From Oreocharis arfaki (lineage: Eukaryota; Chordata; Aves; Passeriformes; Paramythiidae): a stretch of 64,000 nt of DNA. Below, in pieces: positions 1-13,200 of the stretch. Every line of letters starts with the position of its first letter. The first letter of the stretch is position 1. Location: positions 1 through 64,000 of the forward strand of contig VZRR01012316.1 in NCBI GenBank assembly GCA_013398015.1. The letters are read 5' to 3'. The translations under genes and the position numbers were made by a program. Below the pieces are notes generated by a model that worked only from the letters and a program-made list of their open reading frames with translations, was not told the origin of the DNA and did not search any database.

Positions 1-1179
1 GGCAGTTGGGGTTGTAGGCGCTCTGTGGGGCAGGGGGAGTTCCCCCGGGGAGGGCACGGGGAGCGAGCAGCGTTCCATCCGTGGGACAGGCCCGGGGGGA
101 GCCAGGCCCGGGTGGGGTCGGGGGCTCTGGTGCCCTTGGTGGGCCTCGGGCCCTGGGGTCGGTTTCCCCCGGCTCGGGTGGGGGTTCTGCACGGGGACAC
201 GCAGTCCCCGGCCTCGTCCCGGGGTGTCCGTTGTCTTGCTGCTTGCTCTGGGTTTGCCAAGCTTGGCTTCAGTGTTTTGAGCCGAGGCTTGTTCTGAAAG
301 GTGGTGTTCGACCTCTTCTTCTGAGGCTGGTCCAGTTGTGACCTCAGTGAGCTATGCTGCCTGATTCTTTCTGTCATTCAGCGTGGGAGTACAAGCTTAT
401 AACTGTTTGGGTTTTTTAGTGGAGCTCAGCTTGTGCTGATGGTTTGTCTCAGCTGGTGTGGCTGAGTAGGAGCACATGTAGAAGTGTGAGGCTCTTAATT
501 CAATTATGGCTAATCATTGACACCGAAACCTTCCAGAAGGCTTCGGTTCCCCTCTACATCTCTAGGTTTTTTAAAACAATGTAAAGCTTCCCAAATGCTT
601 CTGCTTTAGAAATGTTGGTGCGTGAAAAGCATCTTGGTGTGACTTTAATCAGTCCAATATTTTCATTTTTCTACTTATTTTTGAATTTAGGAGGAGAGGC
701 TTTAGGCTGGTTTTTACTCTTTGATTTGCAAGAGGCACGTGTTTGCAAGGAGTAGTAGCTGCATGAGAAGCAGCAGTTTGAGATCTTCCTCAAGGAAGTC
801 ATTTTTCCTGTTAAAGTTTTAGTTGTCTGGAACAGCCCCTTTGGCTGTTTAGAGAAGATGAAGTTTGGTCATCACATGCTGTGGAAGGGCAGGGCCTTTT
901 GTTTGCTTTTAAACCAGTTTAACAGATATGAAAACTTCTCTCAGAGCGTTGAACCAAGTGGTGCTGGTGAGTGGGGTCTGTCTGAAGGGCAAGGTCCTGC
1001 TGAAATCTGTTCAAATACCAGAAAACTGATGTGCAAAAGCTAACTTGTGAGTCCTTCCTTTTTCCAGCTGAGATAACACAGTGTTATGATGTTTCCCTAG
1101 GTTAAAGGCGACAGAAGTTGAAAACACCCTCCCAAAAATACCCTTCTGACTTTGCTCTGGGGTTCCCCTCCATCTCCAG
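1..1179 (+). promoter_or_regulatory. TMEM104: GC-rich 5' flank / 5' UTR-intron 1 region of TMEM104
   Basis: The first ~250 bases are G/C-rich with many CpGs, and composition then drops to ordinary AT-rich intron-like sequence. This looks like the downstream shore of a CpG-island promoter. The non-coding first exon of TMEM104 lies either in these bases or just outside the window, and I could not pick a convincing donor site, so no exon is called. A near-palindromic G5-AGTT-C5 stretch at 33-46 resembles an NF-kB-type site. The open frames at 25-341 have no recognisable protein similarity and are treated as GC-rich chance frames. From ~300 to 1179 I see only intron-like sequence ending in a normal acceptor at 1178-1179. 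Confidence 0.5.
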
Positions 1180-1225
1180 GATGGCAGGTGGCATCACTGA
1201 CACCGGAGAGCTTTACTCTCCTTAC
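1180..1225 (+). CDS. TMEM104: TMEM104 coding exon 1 (residues 1-15)
   Basis: Acceptor CAG at 1177-1179, one untranslated base, then ATG at 1181. The exon encodes MAGGITDTGELYSPY and ends with donor GTAAGT at 1226, phase 0. The ATG is chosen because the peptide matches the conserved TMEM104 N-terminus and the next exon continues it in frame. Confidence 0.95.
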
Positions 1226-4200
1226 GTAAGTTCCACTGCTTGTGGGTTTGGTCACAAGTTTTTTTCACATCCTCTTCCCTCAGCATCGTGTTTGCAAATC
1301 CTACTTCCTCATGGACTCAACCTCAGCATTTCAGGAGATGATGGAGGTCAAAGGGTGGTTAAAAATGCTTAATGCTTGTAGTTATTGGGGGTTTTTTTAC
1401 ATCACAGATCACTTTTCATAAAGTAAAGGGATGATGTCTGCTTAAAGTATGGATCTAAAAGTGCTAAAAACAGCTTCATGTCCCATACCAGCTCTTCATC
1501 CAGCTGCCCACTTTTTTACATTTTGTTAATGTTTTCATCCACCCGAATTGTCATTGGCATAAACAAGGGAGACTGGGACATTGAAACGATCTCACTTTCT
1601 TTTCTTTTGTTGCTTTAAATAAACATTTTCTCCTGAATTTCTCAAAGTTTACTTAGCTGCAGCTGTTGCAGTAATTTGTTTTATACCACTTCACTAAAAG
1701 TGAGTAATTAAGAGGTTTCTTCCCTGTAATGTGGTGTCCTGTGCAGCTGCAGAGCCAATTACTGCTTTCCTGTATTACTGGAAATACTGGTTTTCATAGC
1801 CACAAGTCTTCACAAAATGTCAGCTTTTAAAAACAGCACTTTGTAAACACTTTCCTTTTCAAGTGAGCTCAATAAATATAGAACCAGCCTTGAAATCTGT
1901 GTGTTGGATTTTAAATGCTTTAAAATTTTCATCTCCATGTTAATGATATTTAATGTTGGTGCGTGTAGGAGAAGGTATTAGGCTGCAGAAATAGGTCACA
2001 ACTGAGAAAATGGAGAAGTAAGACAGTAACTGCGATGTCTGGACCCTCAAGGATTAGTGTCACCTGCTCTTATGTTGTTATGCTGGTGCTGCATTAATTT
2101 CCTGGAGTAATCTCAAAGGCTGCTACTTTCCTCTTTCCTTGAAGATGTCTAACATCTGAACATACAGGCACCCTTCTCATCTCTGCTTGACCAGAGGAAA
2201 ATCATCATTCTGGGATGTTCAGCAAAAGATGAATTTGCTGTGCTTATGCCAGAGAAGTGCTCTCAGGGTCACTGGGGAATAGTTCTCCTGGTGTTAATTG
2301 CTCCACTCCCAGAAAAGTCTGCTCATACACAGCTCTTTACTGGCTTTCCTCTGGAGGGACTCTGACCTATATTAAAATAACCCCACCAAAGCACAACAAC
2401 TTTGGCAGCTTTTGATCTTGAATTCAGCTAAATTCGTAGCCTGGGGGGTCCTGTCCAATTGCAGAGTTCTCTTTTGTCTCTGGACACTGAAAAAGCTCAT
2501 TGCCACAGAAGATAAAATCCTTTCCCTTCAGGAAGTAAAATCCTTTCTTCAGAATTTTCTCAGCTTCTCACTGGTAAAATGACAAGCAGTCTTTGAATTA
2601 GAATTCTGTTTGGATATTCCTGCTTGACTGAGGATGAAAGATCCTGAAAGGTGCATAGTCATAACTACTTGTGTTCAGGTCAGAAAAAAAGGAGAGACCC
2701 CAACCCACAGCTTAGACCTTCTGGTAGAAGGCAGTGATTTGAAAACAAACAAACAAACAAAAATCTCATGTACTTTATAACTTTACAAGCTAGAGAGGAA
2801 AAAATAATTTAAAATAATTAGGAAACTGGAGGGGAATATCAGTTTCTCCAGGAACGTGCTGACACCCACACTGTTCTCTTTGGATTGCAGTCCCCTCCTC
2901 CAGTTATTTCTCACATGGACTTGTTCCCACCCTTCTGGCTCAGGGACTGCCGTCTCCATTTAAATCCGGGTGTATGTGAGGTGTTTTGGATGATTCCTGG
3001 CACACTCTGATGCTGGATCATGTGGCTGATTGCAGGTTGGCCTGGTTTACATGTTCAACCTCATCGTCGGAACGGGAGCCCTGACCATGCCCAAGGCCTT
3101 TGCCACAGCAGGGTGGCTCGTCAGCCTCATCCTCCTGCTATTCCTGGGATTTATGAGGTAGGATGTGAGTGTGTGTGTCTTCAGGGGACTCGGAGGCTCA
3201 GCTGGGTGAGGACAGTGTAAAGACTTCTGCTGTTTTCCTATGTGCTCTGTCCCTCTGCTCCTTGAGTGTTGGTTTCTGGAGTGGTATTGCCTGTGGACCT
3301 TATTTGCGGGGATGCACTTCCGGACTCTCTGTTACATTCCATTTCCCGACTGATGTGAAGGACTCTTCCTCCAGTCCAGAGTCTTCTGGGAATATCCCAG
3401 CTACCTTTTTGACATTGTCCTCACTGTGGATACATTCCATGCTTGCCTCTGTCATGGATCAGTTCCCTGAACACCAGCCAGGTCACAGGTGGCACAGGGT
3501 CAAGTCTTTGCTTTGTGACTTGCAGATATGTAAGCTTCCTCTTGGCTTCTGGCAGTGCTCTCACAGCTGCAAGAGTGTCAGGAACACGAATTCCTGTATA
3601 GCCAAGCCTGTCTTAGCCCCTCCAGACCTTTGCTGCTCAAGACATTGGAGATGGTCTCCTGTTTGTCATACTGGCTCGCTGTGAGCCCCTGCCCAGGTGC
3701 CTCTCTGCTGGAGCAGCAGGTGGAGCTGAAGGCTGTGGGTAGAGCACTGATTTCTAAGGAGTTACTGATAAATTGCCATCTTCTGGTGGGCTAGGAATCC
3801 CTGCTTGCTCCTTGCTTGGTTTGAAAATAAAATAAAACAAAACAAAATCCCCTCCTGCCATTTGTATAAATGGACTTTTGAAGTCCCAGCCTTTTCAGTA
3901 ACCAGCTCTGCCAGTCTGAATGGGCCTTTGGTTTGGAGGCAGAGCTTCTGGGATCTGTTCTGTGCTGCTGTGCAGGGGGACTATATGGTCAGTACTGACT
4001 GTACAAATGCTTGTGAGTGCTCCACCTCAGAGCTGGGTGCTGCAAAGGCTTGCTCAAATAATATCTGTGGGGTTACCAGTAACTGGGAACTTTAGAAGTA
4101 ATTACTTTTAGCTACATTCGTTTAAAAGCATAAATTCAATATATGGAACTTAGCACCAGCAGGCAATCCTTCAAGGTCACCAGGAGAGCACAAACCTCCA

Positions 4201-7200
4201 GACCTGTGCACCAGAACTGCACTGGATTAAGCTGAGAAGACACAGCTCAAAGTGCTGCATGCCTTGGGAGCTCTGTTGCTTTTGTCCTGGTACTTGTGAC
4301 TTCCTCATGCCCACTGAGCACCTTTGGTGCTCGAAAAGCCTGGGCGGAAATTGCTACACAGGCTTCAGCACTTCCTTTTATTCTTGCAAAGCTCATCTCT
4401 TATTTGAGCTTGATAGGCAAGTCCAGTTCCTGAAGCAGTGAGAAACCACTTTAAAGCCTTAAATAAGATTGATTTAAGGGGTTTTTCAAATTTATTGATT
4501 AATATTATAGGACTGGCTTTAGCTGAGATAATGATATTCCTTCCATCAGTGGCTCTCCCTGTCTCCCTGGACAGCTTTTTCACTGGCCTCCAGTATTTGC
4601 CTGCACATGTGATCTGCTCCTTGTTCTCGTATTGCTGCTTTGCTTCTGATGCCATGTGTAAGATTCTTTAAGGGACCAGAGTACCTTTGCTACGAGCTTC
4701 AGAATAGAACTGGGTTTGTCCGAGGTTCTAAAAAGAGGAAGGAAACTTGCTTTCTAGCAAAGGTCAGAGTCCTCTTGCTGCCTTCAAGCCACAGGAACAC
4801 CAGGAATGTGCCTTCCAAATATCTAAAATGTCTTACTATATCTGAAGGTGTGTTATATTTTACTGCATATTGTGGTCTGCTTGAACACCTGAATCTCAAG
4901 AGCAGAAGGGAGCAATAAACTGAGATGAAACACTATCAAAACAGTGTGTGGGGAGCTGGCAGAAGGATTGTTTTGGTTTGTTTGTTTGCTCCTACAAACA
5001 GATGGGAATTATTCTCCATCTCTCTTCAGTGACAGTTCTTGACTATTACTGATGATATCAATTGAATTCTTCTCTCCGTAGCTATATGACTACGACCTTT
5101 GTGGTGGAAGCTATGGCTGCTGCAAATGCCCAGCTGAGATGGAAGAGAATGGAAAAACACAAGGTTTGTGTGGAGTTTAATTTTCCTTTTTCTCCTGTTG
5201 TTTTATTATGTAGGATTTTCCTGGCATTCCCCTGCATCTTTGCCTTGCCTCGTTACTAACTCTAAAGAAATAAATTTCTATTGTACTTAACTTTGCCATA
5301 TAAAATATAGCTGTTAGTTCCCTGTGGGGTTGCTCATTAAAGACAGGATTTTCTGCTCCTGCTTTGAAAAATCTCTTGTGCTGTTCACATTTCTTACTGA
5401 TCATGCTCTCCTTGCCCAGAAGCGCTGCTCAATGAATGTGGAGAGGTGGCAGCCAGTATATTGGTGCTGTTTGGAGTGTGCTGAGGACTATAAATCCTTG
5501 CTGATCTCAGGTCATTTAACTCAGACAGGCTGGGATGTCCTTGCTGTTACTCAGGCTGTATCCCAGGTTGTGGACAGTTCTGAATTATGTCCTTGCTGTA
5601 AAACTTAATTGTGGCTTCACTGGATCAGAGTGAGGCATAATTGTTTGCACTGATTTAGACCCCTGCCTTGGTGTTGGTGGGATGGAGTTAGGATCTAGAC
5701 CTGCCTGCTCTGGCTAGATATGCTTGGATTTATTTTTTTTTCTATCAGTTCTGCAACACTGCAGATCTGCCAGAAGTTTCCAACTTCCTTGTGCCACTTA
5801 CCACTGCATGGATTGGGCAGTGTTGCTGTGTGTATGTGTGACCTGGGGCTGGGACAGCAGAGCCTGTCACTCACTTCAGCCTGCTCTGCTAGTGTCCTCT
5901 TCTGCCCTCCACAGCATCTCAAGGGCTCCCTGGTATTGCCTTTGCTTGCATGTCCTACCTTCCCTGTTTGGGACCTTCCTTTGAGTGTCTGGAAGTGACC
6001 GTGACACTGGGGGTGGCACAGCCTGTACTGTGGGTAGGAGGTATCTCAGCAGTGGTCTGGTCTTTTCATTCAGGAGGATGATGAAGATGAGGATTCTTCC
6101 TCTGGAGTGTCTGACAGTGATGTTCTCCTCCAAGATGGCTACGAGCGAGCAGAGACACGGCCTATCCTGTCAGTTCGTGAGTACCCAGTTCATGCTTTCA
6201 CTGGTGTGAGGCCTCTTCTCTGCAGACAGTGTTCCAGTGGACTCCTCCGTCCATTTCACCCTTAATTCCACATGCTCTCATCCCAAAGTCCTCAACACCT
6301 GCAAGATAAGACTCATTGAGAATTCAGTTTGCCTTCTGCAGCCTGATAAAGATCTTTTCCTTCTAGGTCACTAAGATGAGAGCATCTTATTTTCTAAACA
6401 CTTTTAGACTACCTTCAGCAGAGTAATTGGCCCAGTGACTCTGCAGCTGTGGACTTGTACATACTGTCCTTCAAACTGCTCCTAGAGCTTCCCAAGTATC
6501 CAGGTAATCTGGCCTCAGGGCTTATTGGAGGGACTGGTAGAAACACTTCTTGTTTTTAACTTGCAGAGAGACGTGGCTCAGCTAATATCTTTGAAATCAC
6601 TGAGAGGGTGGAAATGGGCCAGATGGCTTCCATGTTCTTCAATAAAGGTAAGCGATGAACATTTTCAAGTCCCTTTGGGTCCTCCTGCACGTTGTGTGTA
6701 TGGCTGTTCCGTAAGTCTGCATGCTTCTCAGTGTGGGTTTGCATCCTGAGTTTGTGATAATTCCACCCAATGTGCTGTTCCTGCTTTCTGTGGACTGTAT
6801 TCATCCTCCTGTGTGGTGTTGCTACAAAGTATTTATGGGCCAGGTGGGCCAGAACCTGCTGCGGTGGGCATGGAACCAGCAAAACACTGCAGGTTATGGG
6901 ACCAGTTTCTTGATACAGGCAAGTGTAAGTCAGTGCCTTTTCTGACTGCACTTCACCTGCCTCTGAACTGCATCTGTCCTCTGTGATCTCCACTGTCTGA
7001 AGAAGTAGAGCCCAGCTGTAGTGTTTTCCAGCTCCCTCTTGGTTGTAGCATTTGAGAGTAAGATGTTCAGGCTTCCCTGGGCCCTGTAAAGAGCAGTCTG
7101 AAGGAGAGAGACTTTTGATAGGAGCTTCTAGGAATTGTCTGCATCTGGGGAATCATCAAGAGAGCTGGGACATGAACTGCTGAAGAGGTCTCTGCTGAGG

Positions 7201-10200
7201 ATGTGATAGACAGCTAGCCTGTCTTTTTGCTTTTAAATGTCTTTTGTATGCCAGGGAACGAACTTGTAACCCTGCTGTAATTAAGCCCTATCCATTTGCT
7301 GCGTGTGATAGAAATGCAAACCACAGTGATGAGGTTTCTGAAACCTGTAAAGCAGGACAATGAAATGCTGTCCAGAGCCAGAACATCATCAGACAGTGTG
7401 GCTGTGCAGTGTTGAGCCTGTCAGGCCCCATTTTTTGTGGAAAGTGATGTTTTCCCTTGTCCACTGGTCAGCTTGCAAAGAGGTGATGGAAGGCTGGGTT
7501 TTTTCCACCACATTACATCAGCATTATGCCAGTGTAAAGCTGTTGCCTCTGAAGAACAGCTGGGCTTAAGGACTAAATATTCTTCGAACTTTTGTTTAGT
7601 TTAAAAATTAACTGAAAAAAACTTTTTAATTTTCCTGCATGCCTCTTCTGGGATTTTGTAGATTTGAATCACTTAGGACTATCAGAATAATCCACCTTGG
7701 ACTAGGCTGCCACATTTTTTGTCAGAGAAGTGAAGTGTGTCAGAAACATCTTGTTCCTGGTCTTGCCTGTAGCACTGAGTTGTTATGACCTTAGGCAAGT
7801 TTTCTTGCTTGTTTGCTTTGCTGTGTGTAAAATACGGTGAACAGATCTCTGTCTCTTGATGTTCCTCTGAGGAGTAATATTTGAGAAGTGCTTTGAAAGC
7901 AATCATGTAACAGGGTTTAGCAGTATTGCTGAGCGTTGGGCTGTGGAGGGCTGAGGATCATAGGAATCAGAGTGTTCTCATCAAGTTCCAGGAGGCCCCT
8001 TCTTTGCATGTGCTTCACAAGGCAGCTGGAAAGGATCCCTAGAAGCCAGGCAGGTTCTGGGCCTCTCTGGTGCTCGGCCAGTAGAGGGTGCTGGGGATAC
8101 GTGTCCTTTGTCTATCGGCGCTGGTGTAGCTTCCGAGCAAAGTGAAATAAACTGCTTAGTACTCTTAAATCTTAATCCTTCTTCTTAATGTTGCTTTAGC
8201 CAGAGTTATCTGATTTCTGTGTTAAGGATCCTCCCCAGGGTCTACTCAGCCCATCGCAAAGCGCTGAATCCATCTGCAGGAGGGTGGCTGGAACAGCTGC
8301 AGACCATGGCCTGACCCTACTTGTGACTTCCAGATGGGATGAGGTGCCCGCAGCAAAGGGCCTGGGGCAGCTGTAACTCGTTTGCTGCTTTCCCTCCGTC
8401 TGAGCTCAGCAGCGAGGCTCCACCCCTGTCACTGAGTCCCAGTTCAGAGACACCCTCTGGCCTGCAAGTGGCTGCAGAGACAGACAGGTGAAGGACCTCC
8501 CTCTGCAGGTCCCTGTTGAGGTGCTCCCTCCCCACAGCTGCACAGAAAAGCCTTCAGCAAGGGCAGCGGCTCAGTGACCACTTAGTGGTGACAAACTGGG
8601 CCACACTGGGGAATTCCCAGCTCCAAGCACCAGCCTGTGAGGCTTCACAGCTGGCAAATGTCTGGGTGTTTACTCATGATATACAAAGTATGGATCCAAA
8701 CCCAAGGTGATGGAGGGCTTTACAGCCTCCAGAGGGAAGGCTGATGAAAGCTGTGCAGTAGACCTCAAAACCGCTGATTTCTAGTGAGTTCTCTGCTCCT
8801 TTCCCTTGACTGATTTTTATTTTCAACAATCTGACAGGAGTTGAATCCGCAGTCCTAGGAGGTAAGCTGGGGATAAATCTCAATTTCAGATTGTCTGCTT
8901 TCTTAAAGGGAGCTGACTTAGGTTTAGGCTGTGAAGAGCCTGTGTGCTCTGTTGAAAGAGCTGGCTCTGAAAAACTACTTTTTTTCTTGATTTAATATTT
9001 TTATTTTTTAACGTGCAGTGTTGGGTACTTTCTTCTGGGACTGAGCAGTCATTTATTGCAGCAACAGATTCTAGGCACATCTATCATGCTGTTTCCTCAC
9101 AGGAAGTCATTGATTTTTTTTTTCACCCCGTTTTGTGCCTAGTAATGAAAGTATTGATCAGGGAGGGTCAGCAGCAGTTTATAAAAGAACTGATGCTAAA
9201 GTCTTCCTGTCTTGGAGAGGATGAGTTTGGGAGAGGAGTGTCAACTGTGCTTCCCGCAGACAGAGAGGTCTGCACTGAATGGGGATGTAGTGTGTGCTGC
9301 TGGGTACTGGCTGGTGCTTTTGTGGCTTAGCTGGTCACATCAGCCTTATTTTGGGTGTGTGGGGCAGCTGAGTCCCGAGACCAGTAGCAGATCCCAAAAC
9401 AGAGTATCTGTCTGAGTCAGTGTAGTTCTGAGCTTTGTGTCTCTGCAGCTTCTGTCCTATGTCAGATATTTTTTAAAACCTTCAACGCTTCTTAATGGGA
9501 AATTGGAGAAGACTGGTAGGTAGTTTGTTGCTGTCTCCAGAGCAGTTCAGAGACTCCCTAACTGTGACAACATCTTTCATAGAGCAAGAAAACAAGGGGA
9601 GAACTATATGGAATGATCTGACAATTTCTGTAATAAGTCCATTTGTCTCCAGGAACAACTCTAGAGCACTGATTTAGTGTGCTACTGTACAGAAGCAGGG
9701 AAGTAACTTTCTTAGTGCTTTCCTGATACAGCCCCTTTTATGCTAAGCAGGCTCAGCATATGGAATAATTCATTTAAACAAAGGAGAATGCCTGTTAATG
9801 TTTCCTGATATCCAGAGATCCAGGGGCAGTGTGATGGCAAAACATGGTAAAGCTTTGGGGCACCCAAGCACTGTAGGAATGAGTCCTCATTCCTGCAGCA
9901 CTGTTGTCCTTGTTTGATAGTTGTCACAGCTGTGAATGTGAGGTTTGCTGAAGCTCCACTGGGATTAAGCATCAGGTGGCATCACAACTTGAAAATATGA
10001 GCAGGTTTCTTAAGCTGTTTTCCTTCAATGTCAACTTCCTAAATTAAATAAATTTGAGGCTTTTATTCTGTAACTCATCTGACTCTGAAATAAAATATCT
10101 TCCAATTTGTTTTTTCTTGGTGAGATTTAAACAGACATGCTTGCAAGAAGAGAATCCTGGAGTCTCATCAAGCATTTTTTTATCCCTGTAGATTTTAGCC

Positions 10201-13200
10201 CTTCACAGCAGTGTCTTGTTGTGCCTCAGTAAGGCTGTTCTGTGCACTCAATTAATTTGTGTAAGATTTTTTGTTAATCTCATAGGTGAAGGCAGGGCAA
10301 GATTTAAATTTAAAATAATAATAATTTTAAAAAAGCAGAGAAAAAACCTATCCAAAAAAATGAGTAGGGGCAGGAACAGTGTATGTGGTGGCATCAGGGT
10401 AAGTGGGCTGCAGAAATAGTTTTAAAGTTTGCAGGATTGTACCTTGGCTCAATTTGCCAGTGGTAGTGAATCTCCCAAAGCAGCTCCATTTCAGCCTGTT
10501 GGAATCTGAGCTCTGCAGGGCCAAATCCTTAGAAATCCATATTGTGAAGGTCCTGCAGGTTTGCAATCAGAGGGTTTGGAATCAGCAGAGCCGAAAAACA
10601 TTCTCTCTGCATTTCACTTTGTCAGGCTGTGCTCGCACTGTGTCTGAGAGCATCACCTGGATGTTTGCCTGTGGCTGTTCCAAGCTGACAGCTTCATCTG
10701 GCAGGTGACTTATGTGAGACCTGTTGGTCCTGACTGCAGGATAGGCTTGAACTAGAGGGTTTAGTGTCAGTGCCAGGTATTGAAGGAGGCAGAGTGGAGC
10801 TCTGAGACTCCTCATGCCCCATCAGTTCCTGTTCCATGGTAAGTTCCCTCCACTTGGGTGGAGTTTGCTACAGAAACTGTGGAGGCAAATAGTGTTTTAA
10901 GATCTTAAAAATTTTGTATCTTTGAAGTGCAGAGTACAAGAGTCTCTGTGTACTCTGCTGAATCTGGACAATATTTTCTTTTTCTGCAGTGGGTGTCAAC
11001 CTCTTCTATTTCTGCATAATTATCTACCTCTATGGAGATCTAGCAATCTATGCAGCAGCCGTGCCGGTCTCTCTCATGCAGGTGACCTGGTAAGTGTGCT
11101 TACTGCTGAGGGGCTGTATGCTGCCAGGGAACAGGGCAGCCTTAGGGTTTGATGGGGTGATAAGTCTGACTAGGATCAGCTGTACTTTCCAAAGCATGGG
11201 GTGGAGAAATGACTCAAGGACAGCTCATCTCTTGTGGGTGGGAGGTGAAATTGTTTTGTATTCCCCACCTGAGTGTCTGCTGCCTGCCTGCAAAGTAGCT
11301 GACCTGATTCCAGACAAGTCCTCAGGTGTGAAGTATTTCCAGCTTCAGCACTTGCAGACATGGGACTTGTTGCTCCGTAGTTTGATTGCAATACCCTGCA
11401 ATATGTTCCCTTTTCTGTCTCTTTGGGTAAGAGCTGGGGGGTGTGATGCTTGCTAAGCCTGAGGCCAGTGAGTGGTGATGGTACATGGACTTAGCTCTGG
11501 ACTGGGAGTGGTGCCTTTCTCAAAGAAACAGATAATGAAAAAGATTGGTTTGATCAAATCTGGGCTGGATTTGGGCTTGCATCTTGAAAATGGAAAACCT
11601 CTGTGAACCGTAAAAGATTTAAGCTCACCAGCTTGATGATCAAATGATCGAACTTGCAAATAACTGCAGGCACTTCAAGAATTTGCCTTTAAACCTCTGG
11701 TACCCAGTGACTTGCTGTGTTACACACTCCAGAAGGTGTAAGGAAGTGAGTGTGATCAGGGACAGAGAGGAGGATTGGCCTCTGCTCATTCTTCTTTCTT
11801 GAATGCAGGAGAGGGGAAGACATCTGCTAGGAGTTAATTACTGTCTTTTGTTTCTCCCTCCTTTCCCAGCAGTGTCACTGGCAACCATTCTTGCAGTGTT
11901 GGAGATGGCACAAAGTACAACGACACAGACAAGTGCTGGGGGCCAATTCGAAGGATTGATGCTTACAGGCTGTACCTGGTGAGCTTCTTGAATTGGGATG
12001 ACTATTGTCGCCATTTAAACTCTGCTTCTAGTGCATAGGGGTTTTTTTTCTCGTAGAAATAATGTAGTTCAAGTGAACAACAGAGTATGAAACTTTTGGT
12101 TCAGTCTGACTTTTTTGGCCAAATACCCCCTCCCTATTCCTGGTGACATGGCTGTGTTTGAACCTGTTGGCCATCAGAATGATCCTTATGGTTTTGAGTT
12201 CTGTCCATCTTGGTGTGTAGTTTTATATTGCTTAAGCAGGTGAGATGTTTTTGTCAAAGCCTGGGTTTTTCTTCGCTGGGTTTTTCAGTGGCTGGCTAAG
12301 TAATATTCGCTTGGGGGTAATTGTTGTCAAGATACTGAAGTATATTAAACTCACTTGAGTGCTTTAGAACATAAAATACCCAGAGTTGGAAGGGACCCAC
12401 AAGGATCATTGAGTCCATTCTTTATGCGAATAAAATTGTTAATGCTGCAGGAGAATCTGCTGCTTGAAAGATGATGGAAACAACCAGCTTAGACAACATC
12501 CAGTGCTATACACTGCCTTAGTAATATCTTTGTCTAGTTCAGGGTTGTCTATTGCCTCTAATGCTGTGCTGGGGTTCTGCTCTGAACCCAGGGTTTTTCC
12601 CAAAGGATGATGAACATGGCTTCTCTAGAGCTTGGGGAGTGCTGAGAGCTCGTATTTGGAGACAGATGTCGGTAGGGCAAAATGGGAGGAGGGAAGGATG
12701 CCAGTGCTGCGTAGTGTGGCTTCTGTTAAGGGTCTCAGTGAGAATTTTAAGTAAAAGGAATGAGGGTGGCTGCGTGTGTGCAGAGAAATCTAGAGGTAAT
12801 TTTGGAGTTAGTACATTTTGGACATGCAGTGGATCACATCCAGTGTTATTGCAAAAGTAAGAGCTCAGAAATATTAGTGAGCATCAAAGTCTAGTTAATT
12901 ATTTAAAAGAAATATTATTGCTTTATTAAATTCTGTCTTGGTCTATTTCTTTAAAACTTCTAGAAGATTGAAGATTTCCTTCCTGAATTTCAATAACTCT
13001 CCCTGACCCAGCAGAAGGAGCTAGTCAGAAAAGGCAGACATGCATTAATTACTGCCTGCATCTCTTGGATATTATGTCTATAATTCATGAAGATAATTGT
13101 TGTTAGGACTTGCAAAATTAAAAAAATTAAGACTGTGTAAGCATTAGACTTGCAGTCTGTGTACATAACTCTCAGAGGAGCTTTTCCCTCTGCTTGTCTT

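Noticed and set aside
3169..3684. 171-codon + open frame in a TMEM104 intron
   Set aside because: Starts at the splice donor, no similarity, overlapping frames on the same strand.
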